Assembly (NCBI GenBank): GCA_964637165.1
Contig: CAZWVI010000005.1
Coordinates: 1-64,000, forward strand
Source: CAZWVI01 sp964637165
GTDB taxonomy: Bacteria; Planctomycetota; UBA1135
Length of the DNA stretch: 64,000 nt
Direction: 5' to 3'
A model generated the notes under the pieces. It searched no databases. It was not told the origin of the DNA and saw only the letters and a list, made by a program, of their open reading frames with translations. The position numbers and the translations under genes are program-made. This document shows, piece after piece, positions 54,619-63,747 of this stretch. Within the stretch, counting starts at the first letter, position 1. Every line of letters starts with the position of its first letter.

Positions 54619-55449
54619 TTGTGGGCGGTTGAAGCGGTCGAAGTTGATGAAGTGTTTGGAGATGGACGTAATGTTCATTTCTATCGTTATCAGCCTTATC
54701 AAGGATCGGATAAGCGCGGCAATGTTCCGTTCTTTGAAGAAACCGAAGGCGCGACGATTGTGGTCGGTGTGCAAAACAATACGCGGGTGACACTGCGCCC
54801 AGCAATTAGCGGCGTCGCATCTGGCGGAGCAATTGCACCAGGTCAGTCTGGTTGGCTTAGTTTTACTATGCCATCTGCCGGAACTTACTTATTGTCACAA
54901 TCAAATTTCCAACAACTATCTGGACCTCTTGGTCTTTGTGGCGTAATGGTTTCACGACCAAGCAGTGGTCAACAAGAATTGTGGAATGGTGGTCCGAGTT
55001 TTGACCGCGAATACATTCTCCATTACCAGGATTCGGATTCACGTTGGAATGTTGACGCAGCTCAATTGCAAATGCCAAACACCAACGAGTATCAACCGAA
55101 TTACTTCACGCTTAACGGTTTGTCTTACCCAGACATTGCCGCTGATCCTGATTCGGTTGTCGCTTGCAATTTAAACGAGCGAGTGTTGTTGCGTTTGTCC
55201 AACTCTGGGCATATGCGCCAATCTATCCACTTTCACGGCTACCACGCTGAAGTGGTCGCGCGCAACAATGTGCCGGTTACGAATAGCGCAATGAAGGACA
55301 CGATTGAGGTCGCTGGAGGAACTACTGTTGAGGTAATCCTCCCGGTTACTCAGGTCGGTTCATACCCATTGCATCCCCACAATGTGACCGCAGTGACCGC
55401 CAACGGTCACTACCCTTACGGTCAGTTAACCTTAATAGTTGCGAGCTAG
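54619..55449 (+). CDS. cupredoxin-type multicopper oxidase-like protein A, possible frameshift at the start
   Basis: 276 residues from TTG 54619. The first domain (VHFYRYQPYQG, GATIVVGVQNNTRVTLRPA) lacks clear ligands; the second has SIHFHGYHAEVV and SYPLHPHNVTAVTAN, copper-site motifs of multicopper oxidases but with HPHN in place of HCH. A separate frame from ATG 54560 encodes an arginine-rich beginning (MFDIPTKSKPSSRRRAAP); a one-base deletion near 54608-54612 would join them. MCO partner B begins 11 bases after its stop. Confidence 0.68.
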   Translation: MWAVEAVEVDEVFGDGRNVHFYRYQPYQGSDKRGNVPFFEETEGATIVVGVQNNTRVTLRPAISGVASGGAIAPGQSGWLSFTMPSAGTYLLSQSNFQQLSGPLGLCGVMVSRPSSGQQELWNGGPSFDREYILHYQDSDSRWNVDAAQLQMPNTNEYQPNYFTLNGLSYPDIAADPDSVVACNLNERVLLRLSNSGHMRQSIHFHGYHAEVVARNNVPVTNSAMKDTIEVAGGTTVEVILPVTQVGSYPLHPHNVTAVTANGHYPYGQLTLIVAS

Positions 55450-55459
55450 GAGTAATACG

Positions 55460-56371
55460 ATGGCAGGATTAGGACAAGAAGTTAGAACCAATTGGTCATT
55501 GCGCGCGCGCATGTTCGGCGACGTTGTAGTAAACGGCTCCAATCACCCGGCTTGGTTTTTCGAAGACATTACTCAAAGCACTTTTGGTGCTTCTGGATTC
55601 ATGGGAGACCGCACTTCAATTGGTGCTCACATTGAAGTACCCGAAGGCAAATTAATTAAAATTGATTTCAACAATTTTAGTAGCATGAATCATACGATTC
55701 ATTTGCATGGTTTAGATGTGGATCAACAAAACGATGGCGTTGGCACCACTTCTTTTGAAGTGCCACCAATGGGCTCAAACACCTACGAATTTGTTGCGCC
55801 GCATGCTGGCACCTACCACTATCATTGCCACGTTGATACCGTTTTACATTATGTAAAAGGTATGTTCGGAACTGTGATCGTGAGACCACCAGATTCATCA
55901 ATCAATAAAGCTTGGGTCGGCGGACCGACGTTTGACGAGGAAGTGCTGTGGCAGACTTCTGCCGTAGATACAACTTGGTTGGATAACCTGCTGACTTCCG
56001 GAGATGAATGTGCACGCTTTGCGCCAGATGGCTTCCTTTTAAATGGAAGGCAAAGTGCGGCGGCCAAGAATGACCCGTACTCGCGAATAGACGTTGCAGC
56101 AGGCAAAACCGTTTACTTGCGTTTAGTGAACTCGTCTTACCTGTGGCAACGCGTTGATTTGGGTGGCCTCCCGTTTGATGTTGTTGCTTCTGATGGGCGA
56201 CCAATTCCCAACCCAATCAATGCAACTTCTTGGGAGCTTGGCCCTGGTGAACGGTACGACTTAATGTTCACAGTGAATCAAGCGGGGCAATGGACTCCGG
56301 TAATTAGCTACCTTGACGACTACACAGGTGGTGTGGTTAATACGGTTGAAAGTTTAATCACCGTCAGTTAA
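55460..56371 (+). CDS. cupredoxin-type multicopper oxidase-like protein B
   Basis: 303 residues from ATG 55460, with TAGGAG 8 bases upstream. Copper ligands: NHTIHLHGLDVDQQNDG and GTYHYHCHVDTVLHYVKGM, i.e. the HxHG and HCH..H..M motifs of type 1/2/3 centres. A second cupredoxin domain follows (VYLRLVNSSYLWQRVDLGG), apparently without full ligands. No signal peptide seen. It probably pairs with protein A to make complete trinuclear sites. Confidence 0.8.
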   Translation: MAGLGQEVRTNWSLRARMFGDVVVNGSNHPAWFFEDITQSTFGASGFMGDRTSIGAHIEVPEGKLIKIDFNNFSSMNHTIHLHGLDVDQQNDGVGTTSFEVPPMGSNTYEFVAPHAGTYHYHCHVDTVLHYVKGMFGTVIVRPPDSSINKAWVGGPTFDEEVLWQTSAVDTTWLDNLLTSGDECARFAPDGFLLNGRQSAAAKNDPYSRIDVAAGKTVYLRLVNSSYLWQRVDLGGLPFDVVASDGRPIPNPINATSWELGPGERYDLMFTVNQAGQWTPVISYLDDYTGGVVNTVESLITVS

Positions 56372-56390
56372 GTCAGGAGCTGGGTATCCT

Positions 56391-57122
56391 ATGGGAATGC
56401 CCAGCCCTAAATTGAGTCTGCAAACTACCACCTTGTGGGAATACCCTTCCCAACATTACGGAAGGGGTGAACAAGGATCCAAGGATTACCGCGGTGCCAC
56501 GCCGTCGTGGGTGATTTGGAATTTACTGCAACGTTACACCGAGGAGGGCGATGTGGTAGTTGACCCGATGTGTGGTTCTGGAACCACGCTTGATGTATGC
56601 GCGGACACCGGTCGCAAAGGCTTGGGCTTTGATTTGCAGCCGCACCACAAAAAAGTGGCTGAGGCTGATGCGCGCGAGTTGCCTATCGAGGACGACTGCG
56701 CCGATTTCGTATTCGTAGACCCTCCTTACGGATCAAACTTAAAGTACTCTGGTAGCGAAAACTGTATCGGTGAATTGAGTGCAACCACCGACGAATATTT
56801 TGCGGCGATGGGTGAAGTATTTGAAGAAATGTGGCGGGTGTTGAAGCCAGGTTCCTGCGGCGCGGTTTATGTTTGCGATGTATGGCAACGTAAACGCTTT
56901 ACTCCGATTGGCTCGCAATTTGTTTTCATGCTCTCCCAGATTGTTGAAATTATTGATCACGTTGCAGTTGTGCGCGGAAACAAAGATTTAGATAAGGGCA
57001 ATTATCATAAGGCTGCAGAAGAGACCAATTTCTTTTTGCGTGGTTTCCAACATTTAATAATTTTTCGAAAGCCGGAAACTCAGCCTGACCAACCGAAGCG
57101 CCGCAAAAAAAAGCGTAGCTAA
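56391..57122 (+). CDS. DNA methyltransferase, DPPY-type
   Basis: 243 residues. The SAM motif PMCGSGTTLDVC precedes the catalytic motif FVDPPYGSNLK, and WVIWNLLQRYT and SNLKYSG are family-like, so an adenine-N6 or cytosine-N4 DNA methyltransferase is likely. No restriction enzyme is nearby, so it is an orphan. The ATG has AGGAG 11 bases upstream, 19 bases after the oxidase B gene. Overlaps the porin by one base (TAATG). Confidence 0.85.
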   Translation: MGMPSPKLSLQTTTLWEYPSQHYGRGEQGSKDYRGATPSWVIWNLLQRYTEEGDVVVDPMCGSGTTLDVCADTGRKGLGFDLQPHHKKVAEADARELPIEDDCADFVFVDPPYGSNLKYSGSENCIGELSATTDEYFAAMGEVFEEMWRVLKPGSCGAVYVCDVWQRKRFTPIGSQFVFMLSQIVEIIDHVAVVRGNKDLDKGNYHKAAEETNFFLRGFQHLIIFRKPETQPDQPKRRKKKRS

Positions 57123-58183
57123 TGAAGGCGCTGGTGCTGTTGATAGCGGTCGCATGTGCGCCGAGTTTGTCGGCGCAAGAGTCGCCAGGAATCGATTTTA
57201 AGTTCTCTGGTAAAGCAGAAATTGATGCCACTTCAGTGGCAAATTATCGCTCAACGATTCGGCGCTTGCGTTTAACTATGAAGAGTGATTTTGGAGTTGA
57301 GGATATATCTTTTAAGTCAACTCTAGACTTTAAGTCTGAGGGTTTTAAAGATATCTATTTTGAATGGTTTGACCTGTTTGAAGCTGGAACATTGCGTGTT
57401 GGCCACTTCCGCGAACCGTTTTCTTTTGAAGCAATGACCAGTGGCGACAATATTTTGTTCATGGAGCGGTCCATGACTACTGAATTTTCACCTGGGAGAA
57501 ATGTTGGTGCGATGCTTTATCAATTTAATCCTGAAGAAAAGCATAGTTGGGCGCTTGGTGCCTTTTTAGGAACGTCCTCGCCGAATTTCGATTTTACCAA
57601 TGGCGGGGACAACGCCTTTGGCATGACAGGAAGATTTCATTGGCACACTGTCGATTTGAATTCAAGCGCCGGGCTTGCGGCGAGCTTGCGGCTACCAAAA
57701 AACAACTTGTACTCATTTGATATTGGTGGAGAAGTCAGTTCATCGTCCGCTTTGTTAAGTACTGGAGATGTGATAGCCGATAGTTTTTATCAATTAAGTG
57801 CCGAAGCGGTCACTATTCGTGGCCCAGTCACAGCTCTTGTCGAAGCCATGCTGATTGGTGATCAAGGTGGCGGCGAGCCGCACCAGTTTGCTTCAGCATC
57901 GGCGCAACTGGGATTAGTGTTGTGGGGCGACAATCATGCAATAGAGCCAGGTCGAGTGTCGTATCAGCCGATTGAAGGGAATTCCTATGAGGCTTCTTTA
58001 AGAAGTTCGTGGGCCGATTTGAATTCTGGAAATATCCTAGGGGGTTTCGGAAGCGTTCATAGTTTGGGGCTAACTGGCCGCAAGAGTCGCGATTATTTCT
58101 GGCGCGCAGAATTGAATCGTCAAAGTGTTGATGGTGGAGACGATATAGACATTCTGCAATTTCGTTTCCATTTTGGATTTTGA
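57122..58183 (+). CDS. phosphate-selective porin O/P-like protein
   Basis: 353 residues with a signal peptide ending LSAQES. Alternating beta-strand pattern, RVGHFREPFSFEAM and the C-terminal phenylalanine (FRFHFGF) are typical of outer-membrane OprO/P-type porins. Its start overlaps the methyltransferase stop by one base. Confidence 0.82.
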   Translation: MKALVLLIAVACAPSLSAQESPGIDFKFSGKAEIDATSVANYRSTIRRLRLTMKSDFGVEDISFKSTLDFKSEGFKDIYFEWFDLFEAGTLRVGHFREPFSFEAMTSGDNILFMERSMTTEFSPGRNVGAMLYQFNPEEKHSWALGAFLGTSSPNFDFTNGGDNAFGMTGRFHWHTVDLNSSAGLAASLRLPKNNLYSFDIGGEVSSSSALLSTGDVIADSFYQLSAEAVTIRGPVTALVEAMLIGDQGGGEPHQFASASAQLGLVLWGDNHAIEPGRVSYQPIEGNSYEASLRSSWADLNSGNILGGFGSVHSLGLTGRKSRDYFWRAELNRQSVDGGDDIDILQFRFHFGF

Positions 58184-58185
58184 AA

Positions 58186-58203
58186 TGCCATAAAAAAATG
58201 GCA
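58186..58203. terminator. possible bidirectional terminator hairpin
   Basis: TGCCAT and ATGGCA arms around six As, located between the convergent porin and PD40 genes. Stem is short and no clear T run follows, so this is tentative. Confidence 0.35.
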
Positions 58204-58272
58204 GGCCCGATAAAAGAAGTTTTACCAGACCCACCGAATCCATTGCCCCTCGCATGGGCTAGGAAGTTAGGA

Positions 58273-59916
58273 TTACATGAATGTAATGCCTAACGGGTTT
58301 GAGTCACACATCGAACCGGATACTTCCATCGCGGCGATTTCGAGGTAGACAGTTTTTCCAAGTAATGACGCTGGCACTGGCGGGGTGTTGTAAATTCCCG
58401 TTCCAGTTGCCGATGTTGATCCTGTGGTCAAAATATTGGCTGGTGCGCCAACATCGAAACCGTGTCCTGCAACTACTTGGCCAGTATTAGTGAAACTGTA
58501 AACCAACCAATAAGGACGCAAGGCTGGGGCGCCGTGGAAAGTCAGAATGACCGATGTTCCAGTTAGTGCGGTGCTTGGTCCAACCAACACAATTGAATCT
58601 TTTAGCGGAGGACCAGTCCAACCACGGCCTTCGTGGATGAATGCGTCTTCTTCAAGGTTGTTGTCATTCGCCACCATGTTGCTCGCAAAAGTTTGGAAGA
58701 GAATTTTGCTGCCATCGGTATTGATAGCTGGACGGCTAGCGTCTCCGTTGCCAGCAGCACCTGTGTTTGAGCGGCTCAAGATGGTGGTGATTCCAGTTTG
58801 GCGGTCGTAAAGAAATACGTCGCGCAATTTATTGGTGTCACCATCAACAATGTTGTTGGCCGAGCTGCGATATGAAACGTAGCGGCCATCGCCTGAGATT
58901 ACCGGGACACTTGAAAGTCCATTTGCTGGTGCTCCGGCAAGACCAATACTGATCAACTCAGTAGTTCCAGCCGCAATGTCGCGAACAAATACATCGCCAG
59001 CCAGGTTGGTGTCTCCAGCGACTAGGTTGGATGCGTCAGAGGTGAAGGCTACTAAGTTGCCGTCCGCTGAAAGGTTCGGACGCGATGAAGGGCCATTGCC
59101 TTGAATGCCGCCAGTGCTTACCGAAATCAGTTCGGTAGTTGCTAAGGCGCGATTGTGAACGAAAATGTCGCGTTGCAGGTTGAGGTCGCCAGCAACTAGG
59201 TTGTTCGCGTCACTCCAAAAAGCTACTACATTGCCGTCACCAGAAATTGTTGGACGGTCACTTGTAAGATTCCCTTGAATGCCAAGTGAACTAACGCTGA
59301 CCATTTCATTTATTCCGGTTGTGACGTCGTAAACGAAAATGTCATCTATTAGGTTGGTGTCGCCAATTACTAAATCGCTGGCAAGACTACGATAAGCAAT
59401 GAAGTTTCCGTCATCAGAGATTGCTGGTCGAGTGGACAATCCGTTGCCGGCAAGTCCGGTGACTCCCTGACTCACCAAAGTGGTTGACCAAGCGGTGCGG
59501 TCATGGACGAAAATATCGTAGGTGATATTCATGTCAAGGCCACCAAGGTTGCTAGCAAGACTGGTAAATGTGATTTGGTTACCATCCCCAGATATTGCTG
59601 GTCGTTTACTTTCACCGTTTGCTTGAACGCCGAAGGCGCCAACGCTGACCCGTGAAACTAATCCAGTTGCTAAGTCTTTAACAAAAACATCCTGAACAAA
59701 GTTGGTGTCACCGGTCACAAAGTTTGTTGATTGAGATTCCCAGCAGCTGATTAAGCCATCGGCTGAAATGTCTGGGCGGTTACTTGCCCGGTCGCCTTGC
59801 AAGCCACTTGATGAAGAGCTTAAAAGGTCAGTCGTTTGTTGAGCAATCGAACTTGGCATACACAACAGCATTGTTGCTGTGGCCAAGGCGATCGAGTGTG
59901 TTGTCTTGCGTTGCAT
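58273..59916 (-). CDS. secreted seven-blade PD40/TolB-like propeller with shared C-terminal domain
   Basis: 547 residues with a signal peptide ending SSIAQQ. Seven repeats can be counted, each with xxRPxISxDGxxxxFxSxASNLVxGDTNxxxDVFVxD. The last about 110 residues form a beta domain similar to the metalloprotease and FG-GAP C-termini (LVYSFTNTGQVVAGHGF, SLLGKTVYLEIAAMEV). Probably a secreted or surface-bound propeller. Confidence 0.87.
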   Translation of the reverse strand: MQRKTTHSIALATATMLLCMPSSIAQQTTDLLSSSSSGLQGDRASNRPDISADGLISCWESQSTNFVTGDTNFVQDVFVKDLATGLVSRVSVGAFGVQANGESKRPAISGDGNQITFTSLASNLGGLDMNITYDIFVHDRTAWSTTLVSQGVTGLAGNGLSTRPAISDDGNFIAYRSLASDLVIGDTNLIDDIFVYDVTTGINEMVSVSSLGIQGNLTSDRPTISGDGNVVAFWSDANNLVAGDLNLQRDIFVHNRALATTELISVSTGGIQGNGPSSRPNLSADGNLVAFTSDASNLVAGDTNLAGDVFVRDIAAGTTELISIGLAGAPANGLSSVPVISGDGRYVSYRSSANNIVDGDTNKLRDVFLYDRQTGITTILSRSNTGAAGNGDASRPAINTDGSKILFQTFASNMVANDNNLEEDAFIHEGRGWTGPPLKDSIVLVGPSTALTGTSVILTFHGAPALRPYWLVYSFTNTGQVVAGHGFDVGAPANILTTGSTSATGTGIYNTPPVPASLLGKTVYLEIAAMEVSGSMCDSNPLGITFM

Positions 59917-59947
59917 TTTGCGAGATTTGTTTGAGGGGTGGAGGGGA

Positions 59948-60990
59948 TTAAGCGGTAACTGCAGTTTGGGTTATGAAGCTTGAGCGCAGCCAGTTCATGG
60001 CCGAGTCAACTGAGCACCCTGGGTTAAAGAGCAGGTCATCGGCCATTGCTTGGCGGAAGTCAGACTGATCTTCAGGGTGGGCGAGGCTGGAAGCGATTGC
60101 TGAAATAGCTTCGTCAGGGTTGTGCACGATGATTCCACCTTTGCGACCCCAGGTGTCGTCATCCATCATGGAACCTTCTTTCTTCGCGGCTTTAGCCAGA
60201 AGTTTTGGCACATCTAAGAAGACCATTGGGCGGTCGAGTAGGGAGTACTCACTGCTTACTGATGAGGCATCAGTAATAAGTAGGTCAGCCATGTATAAAA
60301 GTGGCGTTACATCGAAGGAGTCAACAAGGCGGGTGTGTTGATCTTCAAGACCAGCAACTTCGGCTTGCCAGTTGCTTTAACTTTTTCAATGAACTCCATT
60401 CCCATGGTTTCCATTGAGCAGTGCTTTTGGCCAGTTGGTGCGAACAACAAAACTTGGCGCGAGCCATCAAAGCCGTAGCTGTTGAGCAATGAATCGCGGT
60501 TTAATTCGCCGTTAATTAGGCGGTCAGTTTTTAGGAAGCCCATGTCAAGGCCACGAGGATCATTTTCGGCAAGTAGACCAGCATTGGCAAAATTGCGCTT
60601 CATGTAAGGTCCGGCCAAGAAGAAGTAGTCAGCACCCAAGTTCTCTTTGCGAATAGCTCGGTTGCGGAATGATATATCGTGGAATACTTGAATCTTAGTT
60701 TTTACACTCCGTGGCTCCAACATTTTGGTGTTGCTGGCGAACAGAATGTCAAAGTCCATGTTGGCGATTTCAGTCATCGTTAACATGCGTTCAGCTGGAA
60801 TGCCAAACGGACGGTACATCGCCATTAAATGGAACTTGTGATTCCCGTCTTCCTGCTTTTCACGCAAGCCACCGGAAACGTATATTTCAACATTTGGCTC
60901 GTTGATTAGCTTTTGGTAAAGCGGAAGAAAGCACACAAAGTGGACTGGTGCGTAGCCAGTAAAAAGGATTCTTGTTGGTTGGTTGGTCAT
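59948..60990 (-). pseudogene. CDP-glycerol glycerophosphotransferase-like, frameshifted
   Basis: Two frames are joined: 60990 down to about 60343 (RILFTGYAPVHFVCFLPLYQK, FAPTGQKHC) and then about 60343 to 59948 (DQHTRLVDSFDVTPLLYMADLLITDASSVSSEYSLLDRPM). One missing base in AAG(G)AT near 60343 accounts for the break. The MADLLITDASS motif matches teichoic-acid-type glycerophosphotransferases. Either a real mutation or a sequencing error. Six bases after the cytidylyltransferase-like gene stop. Confidence 0.8.
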
Positions 60991-60996
60991 GGTTTT

Positions 60997-61647
60997 TTAC
61001 AGGGCTGCTACGGCGGTTTGTGGACGTGGAAGTGAGGCGATGATTCGTGGCCAAACTTGGAAGCGCGCGGTTTCCAAATCTTCTGGGAAGTCAATTTCAG
61101 TCCACGGCAAGCCAGTGATGTCAACAGCTTTAATTTTGAGTTGATCCTCTCTGGCTAATTGGTCGAGAGCTGCTGGGGACCAGCAGTTTTCTCCACCTTG
61201 TTCGATTATTTCTTGAGCCACTCGGAACACTTTCCGAGAGCCTTTCTCGTTATATGAAACGATGCCGACGTTTTCACCCCAGGCTTTTTTAGAATCGAGG
61301 GCTTTGCCCATTGCGACAACTCGACCATTGGAAACTTCAATTTTCATGTGTTCATCTTCATGGCCAGATGAGCGGTCACAACCGACCGCAGTTTTGTTCG
61401 AATTTAAAATCTCGCGGTAGATATTTGGATGAGCTAAGACGTCGGCATTCATGCAAACAAAAGCACCGCGTACCCAACGCCGGCATAACCAAAGAGAGTA
61501 AAGACTATTGGTTTCAGCGTAGCGGATATTTTCAATTGCGGTGGCGCGTGGAAATTGTTTAAGGCAATCAAGAATTAATTCCTTTTGATGGCCAACTACT
61601 ACGCAAACATCTTCGATGCCGAGCTCGGCAAGCGTCTCAAGTTGCAA
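60997..61647 (-). CDS. NTP-transferase-family nucleotidyltransferase, N-terminus degraded
   Basis: 216 residues. The present frame starts at TTG 61647 inside the fold: QLETLAELGIEDVCVVVGHQ, FVCMNADVLAHP, TEIDFPEDLETA. The upstream sequence continues open in frame for about 21 codons (GLPKCLQHIGDRTVLEL) and a stop; a shifted frame upstream reads AGGRHNRLS, like LAAGRGxRL. So the signature loop is probably shifted or lost. It may be a cytidylyltransferase supplying the next gene. Confidence 0.7.
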   Translation of the reverse strand: MQLETLAELGIEDVCVVVGHQKELILDCLKQFPRATAIENIRYAETNSLYSLWLCRRWVRGAFVCMNADVLAHPNIYREILNSNKTAVGCDRSSGHEDEHMKIEVSNGRVVAMGKALDSKKAWGENVGIVSYNEKGSRKVFRVAQEIIEQGGENCWSPAALDQLAREDQLKIKAVDITGLPWTEIDFPEDLETARFQVWPRIIASLPRPQTAVAAL

Positions 61648-61703
61648 TTCTAAAACGGTACGATCGCCAATATGTTGTAAGCATTTTGGGAGACCTTTAC
61701 CTT

Positions 61704-61728
61704 TAAGTGTTTATAATGAATACACTTA
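61704..61728. promoter_or_regulatory. inverted repeat TAAGTGT/ACACTTA around TATAAT
   Basis: A 7-bp inverted repeat with an 11-base spacer that holds a perfect TATAAT (61712-61717). It falls between the Fis-like fragment and the nucleotidyltransferase, in the region where the NTP-transferase frame is broken. Could be an operator/promoter or a chance result. Confidence 0.35.
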
Positions 61729-61781
61729 GGCGATTGTGGCGGCCGCCAGCGTGGTGGCTAAAACTGGCCTGTTGGCTGCTT

Positions 61782-61988
61782 TTAGCCGTTGGAAATATTG
61801 TGCTTAACTAATTTGCCCCTTAGTGAGCCACGGCTCAAGCCAAGTAGCGGAGCGGCGGCAGAGACGTTGCCGTCAGTTTCTGCTAATACACGGCGAATTA
61901 CCGCCTCTTCAATGGTCTCCAAGTCACGGCAGGAGGGGCCGTTTAGATTGTAGCCACGATTTTTATATGTGGAAATGAAAAACGGCAA
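61782..61988 (-). CDS. Fis-type helix-turn-helix fragment
   Basis: 68 residues if begun at TTG 61988, which lies inside the groEL terminator; a TTG at 61922 is also possible. The C-terminal part TIEEAVIRRVLAETDGNVSAAAPLLGLSRGSLRGKL is an HTH_8/Fis-type DNA-binding helix set, as at the end of NtrC-family activators. The rest of such an activator is absent, so this may be a small DNA-binding protein or a remnant. Confidence 0.55.
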   Translation of the reverse strand: MPFFISTYKNRGYNLNGPSCRDLETIEEAVIRRVLAETDGNVSAAAPLLGLSRGSLRGKLVKHNISNG

Positions 61989-62008
61989 CTCCGTGGAGGG
62001 AGTTGCCG
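61978..62008 (-). terminator. rho-independent terminator after groEL
   Basis: On the minus strand CGGCAACTCC - CTCCAC - GGAGTTGCCG followed by TTTTT, a perfect 10-bp stem 37 bases after the groEL stop. Confidence 0.88.
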
Positions 62009-62044
62009 TCAGTTTCGGCGATGCCGAATTGGTGGATAGGATTT

Positions 62045-63712
62045 CTAGAAACCCATTCCGCCCATGCCGGGCATACCGCCACCCATTCCGCCCATGCCAC
62101 CCATGTCGCCACCGGGCATTGGTGGGACAACGTCTTCTTTGATTTCAGTAACCAAAGCTTCAGTGGTTAGGAGCAAGGTGCTAACTGATGAAGCGTTTTG
62201 CAGTGCTGAGCGCACGACCTTAGTTGGGTCGATGACACCATCTTCAACCAAGTTGACGTAATTGCCAGTTGCGGCGTTGAAGCCCTTGGCAAAAGTCTTT
62301 TCGGCGCGCACGCGGTCAACCACGATTGAACCATCGATGCCAGCGTTGGCGGCGATTTGGCGAATTGGTGCTTCAAGTGCACGGCGAATGATTTCAGCGC
62401 CGAACTTTTGGTCACCGTCAAGATCGAGCTTGGCAATTTCTGCTTGGGCGCGAATCAGTGAAGTGCCACCGCCGGGTAGGATTCCCTCTTCGGCTGCTGC
62501 ACGAATTGCGTGAAGTGCATCTTCAACACGTGCTTTCTTCTCTTTCATTTCGGCTTCGGTGGCTGCGCCAACGTTTAGTACCGCAACTCCGCCAGCTAGT
62601 TTGGCTTGGCGTTCGAGAAGTTTTTCCTTGTCATAATCGGAACCGGCGTTGTCGATTTCGTTTTTGATTTGGCCCATGCGCGCTTTGATGGCATTTGTTT
62701 TGCCGGCGCCTTCAACGATTGTGGTGTCGTCTTTAGTTACAACTACGCGCTTGGCGGTTCCAAGATCTTCAACAGTTGCTTTTTCAAGACTGTGGCCCAT
62801 GTCTTCCATTAGCGCGGCGCCACCAGTTAGCACGGCGAGGTCTTCGAGCATGGCCTTGCGACGGTCGCCAAAGCCAGGAGCTTTAACGGCACAGCACTTG
62901 AAGATGCCGCGCATTTTGTTAACCACGAGGGTTGCGAGTGCTTCGCCTTCAATGTCCTCGGCAATGATTAGCAAGGGCTTGCCGCTTTTGGCAACTTCCT
63001 CGAGAACTGGAAGCATGTCGCGCACGTTTGAGATTTTCTTCTCGAACATGAGGATGTATGGATCTTCCATGATGCATTCCATTCGTTCAGTGTCAGTTGA
63101 AAAGTGCGGTGACAAGTAACCCTTGTCGAACTGCATTCCCTCAACCCACTGAATTTCAGTATCTAGTGAACGACCCTCTTCAACGGTAATTACGCCGTCT
63201 TTGCCAACGCGCTCGAAAGCTTCGGCAAGTTTACTGCCGATTTCCGGATCATTGTTGGAAGCGATGGTGCCAATTTGTTCAATCTCAGAAATGTCTTTGA
63301 TTTTCTTGCTCTTTTTAAGCAAGAAGTCGCAAGCGGTTTTGATGGCTGCTTCCATTCCGCGCTTTAGCTCGATTGGATTAGCGCCGGCAGTTACTGAACG
63401 AAGGCCTTCTTCGAAGATGGCCTCGGCGAGCACGGTGGCGGTAGTGGTTCCATCGCCGGCAACATCAGAAGTGCGTGATGCAACTTGGCGCACGAGTTGC
63501 GCGCCGATGTTTTCGTACTTGTCCTCGAGCTCAACTTCGCGTGCCACTGAAACGCCATCCTTGGTGACGGTCGGGGTGCCGAATGATTTCTCGATGATTA
63601 CGTTGCGACCGCGGGGGCCAAGGGTGACCTTGACGGCGGCGGCGAGTTTTTTGACACCGTTGCGAATGTGCTCGCGGGCATCTTGGTTATAGGCAATTTT
63701 TTTAGCGGCCAT
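62045..63712 (-). CDS. groEL: 60-kDa chaperonin
   Basis: 555 residues. Folding chaperonin with all usual landmarks: VTLGPRGRNVIIEKSFG, AGDGTTTATVLAEAI, EGRSLDTEIQWVEGMQFD, and the C-terminal GGM-rich tail. Preceded by AAGGAATAAAAATC, a good ribosome binding site. Lies 35 bases after groES and ends before a strong terminator. Confidence 0.98.
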   Translation of the reverse strand: MAAKKIAYNQDAREHIRNGVKKLAAAVKVTLGPRGRNVIIEKSFGTPTVTKDGVSVAREVELEDKYENIGAQLVRQVASRTSDVAGDGTTTATVLAEAIFEEGLRSVTAGANPIELKRGMEAAIKTACDFLLKKSKKIKDISEIEQIGTIASNNDPEIGSKLAEAFERVGKDGVITVEEGRSLDTEIQWVEGMQFDKGYLSPHFSTDTERMECIMEDPYILMFEKKISNVRDMLPVLEEVAKSGKPLLIIAEDIEGEALATLVVNKMRGIFKCCAVKAPGFGDRRKAMLEDLAVLTGGAALMEDMGHSLEKATVEDLGTAKRVVVTKDDTTIVEGAGKTNAIKARMGQIKNEIDNAGSDYDKEKLLERQAKLAGGVAVLNVGAATEAEMKEKKARVEDALHAIRAAAEEGILPGGGTSLIRAQAEIAKLDLDGDQKFGAEIIRRALEAPIRQIAANAGIDGSIVVDRVRAEKTFAKGFNAATGNYVNLVEDGVIDPTKVVRSALQNASSVSTLLLTTEALVTEIKEDVVPPMPGGDMGGMGGMGGGMPGMGGMGF

Positions 63713-63747
63713 GATTTTTATTCCTTAGGTAGTGGTTTTTTGTCGAG

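Noticed and set aside
54431..54805. Minus-strand frame across the oxidase start
   Set aside because: No recognisable domain, opposite to the cupredoxin protein and its leader.
61716..61811. 31-residue plus-strand peptide with a membrane segment
   Set aside because: No ribosome binding site, and it lies opposite a degraded nucleotidyltransferase start.
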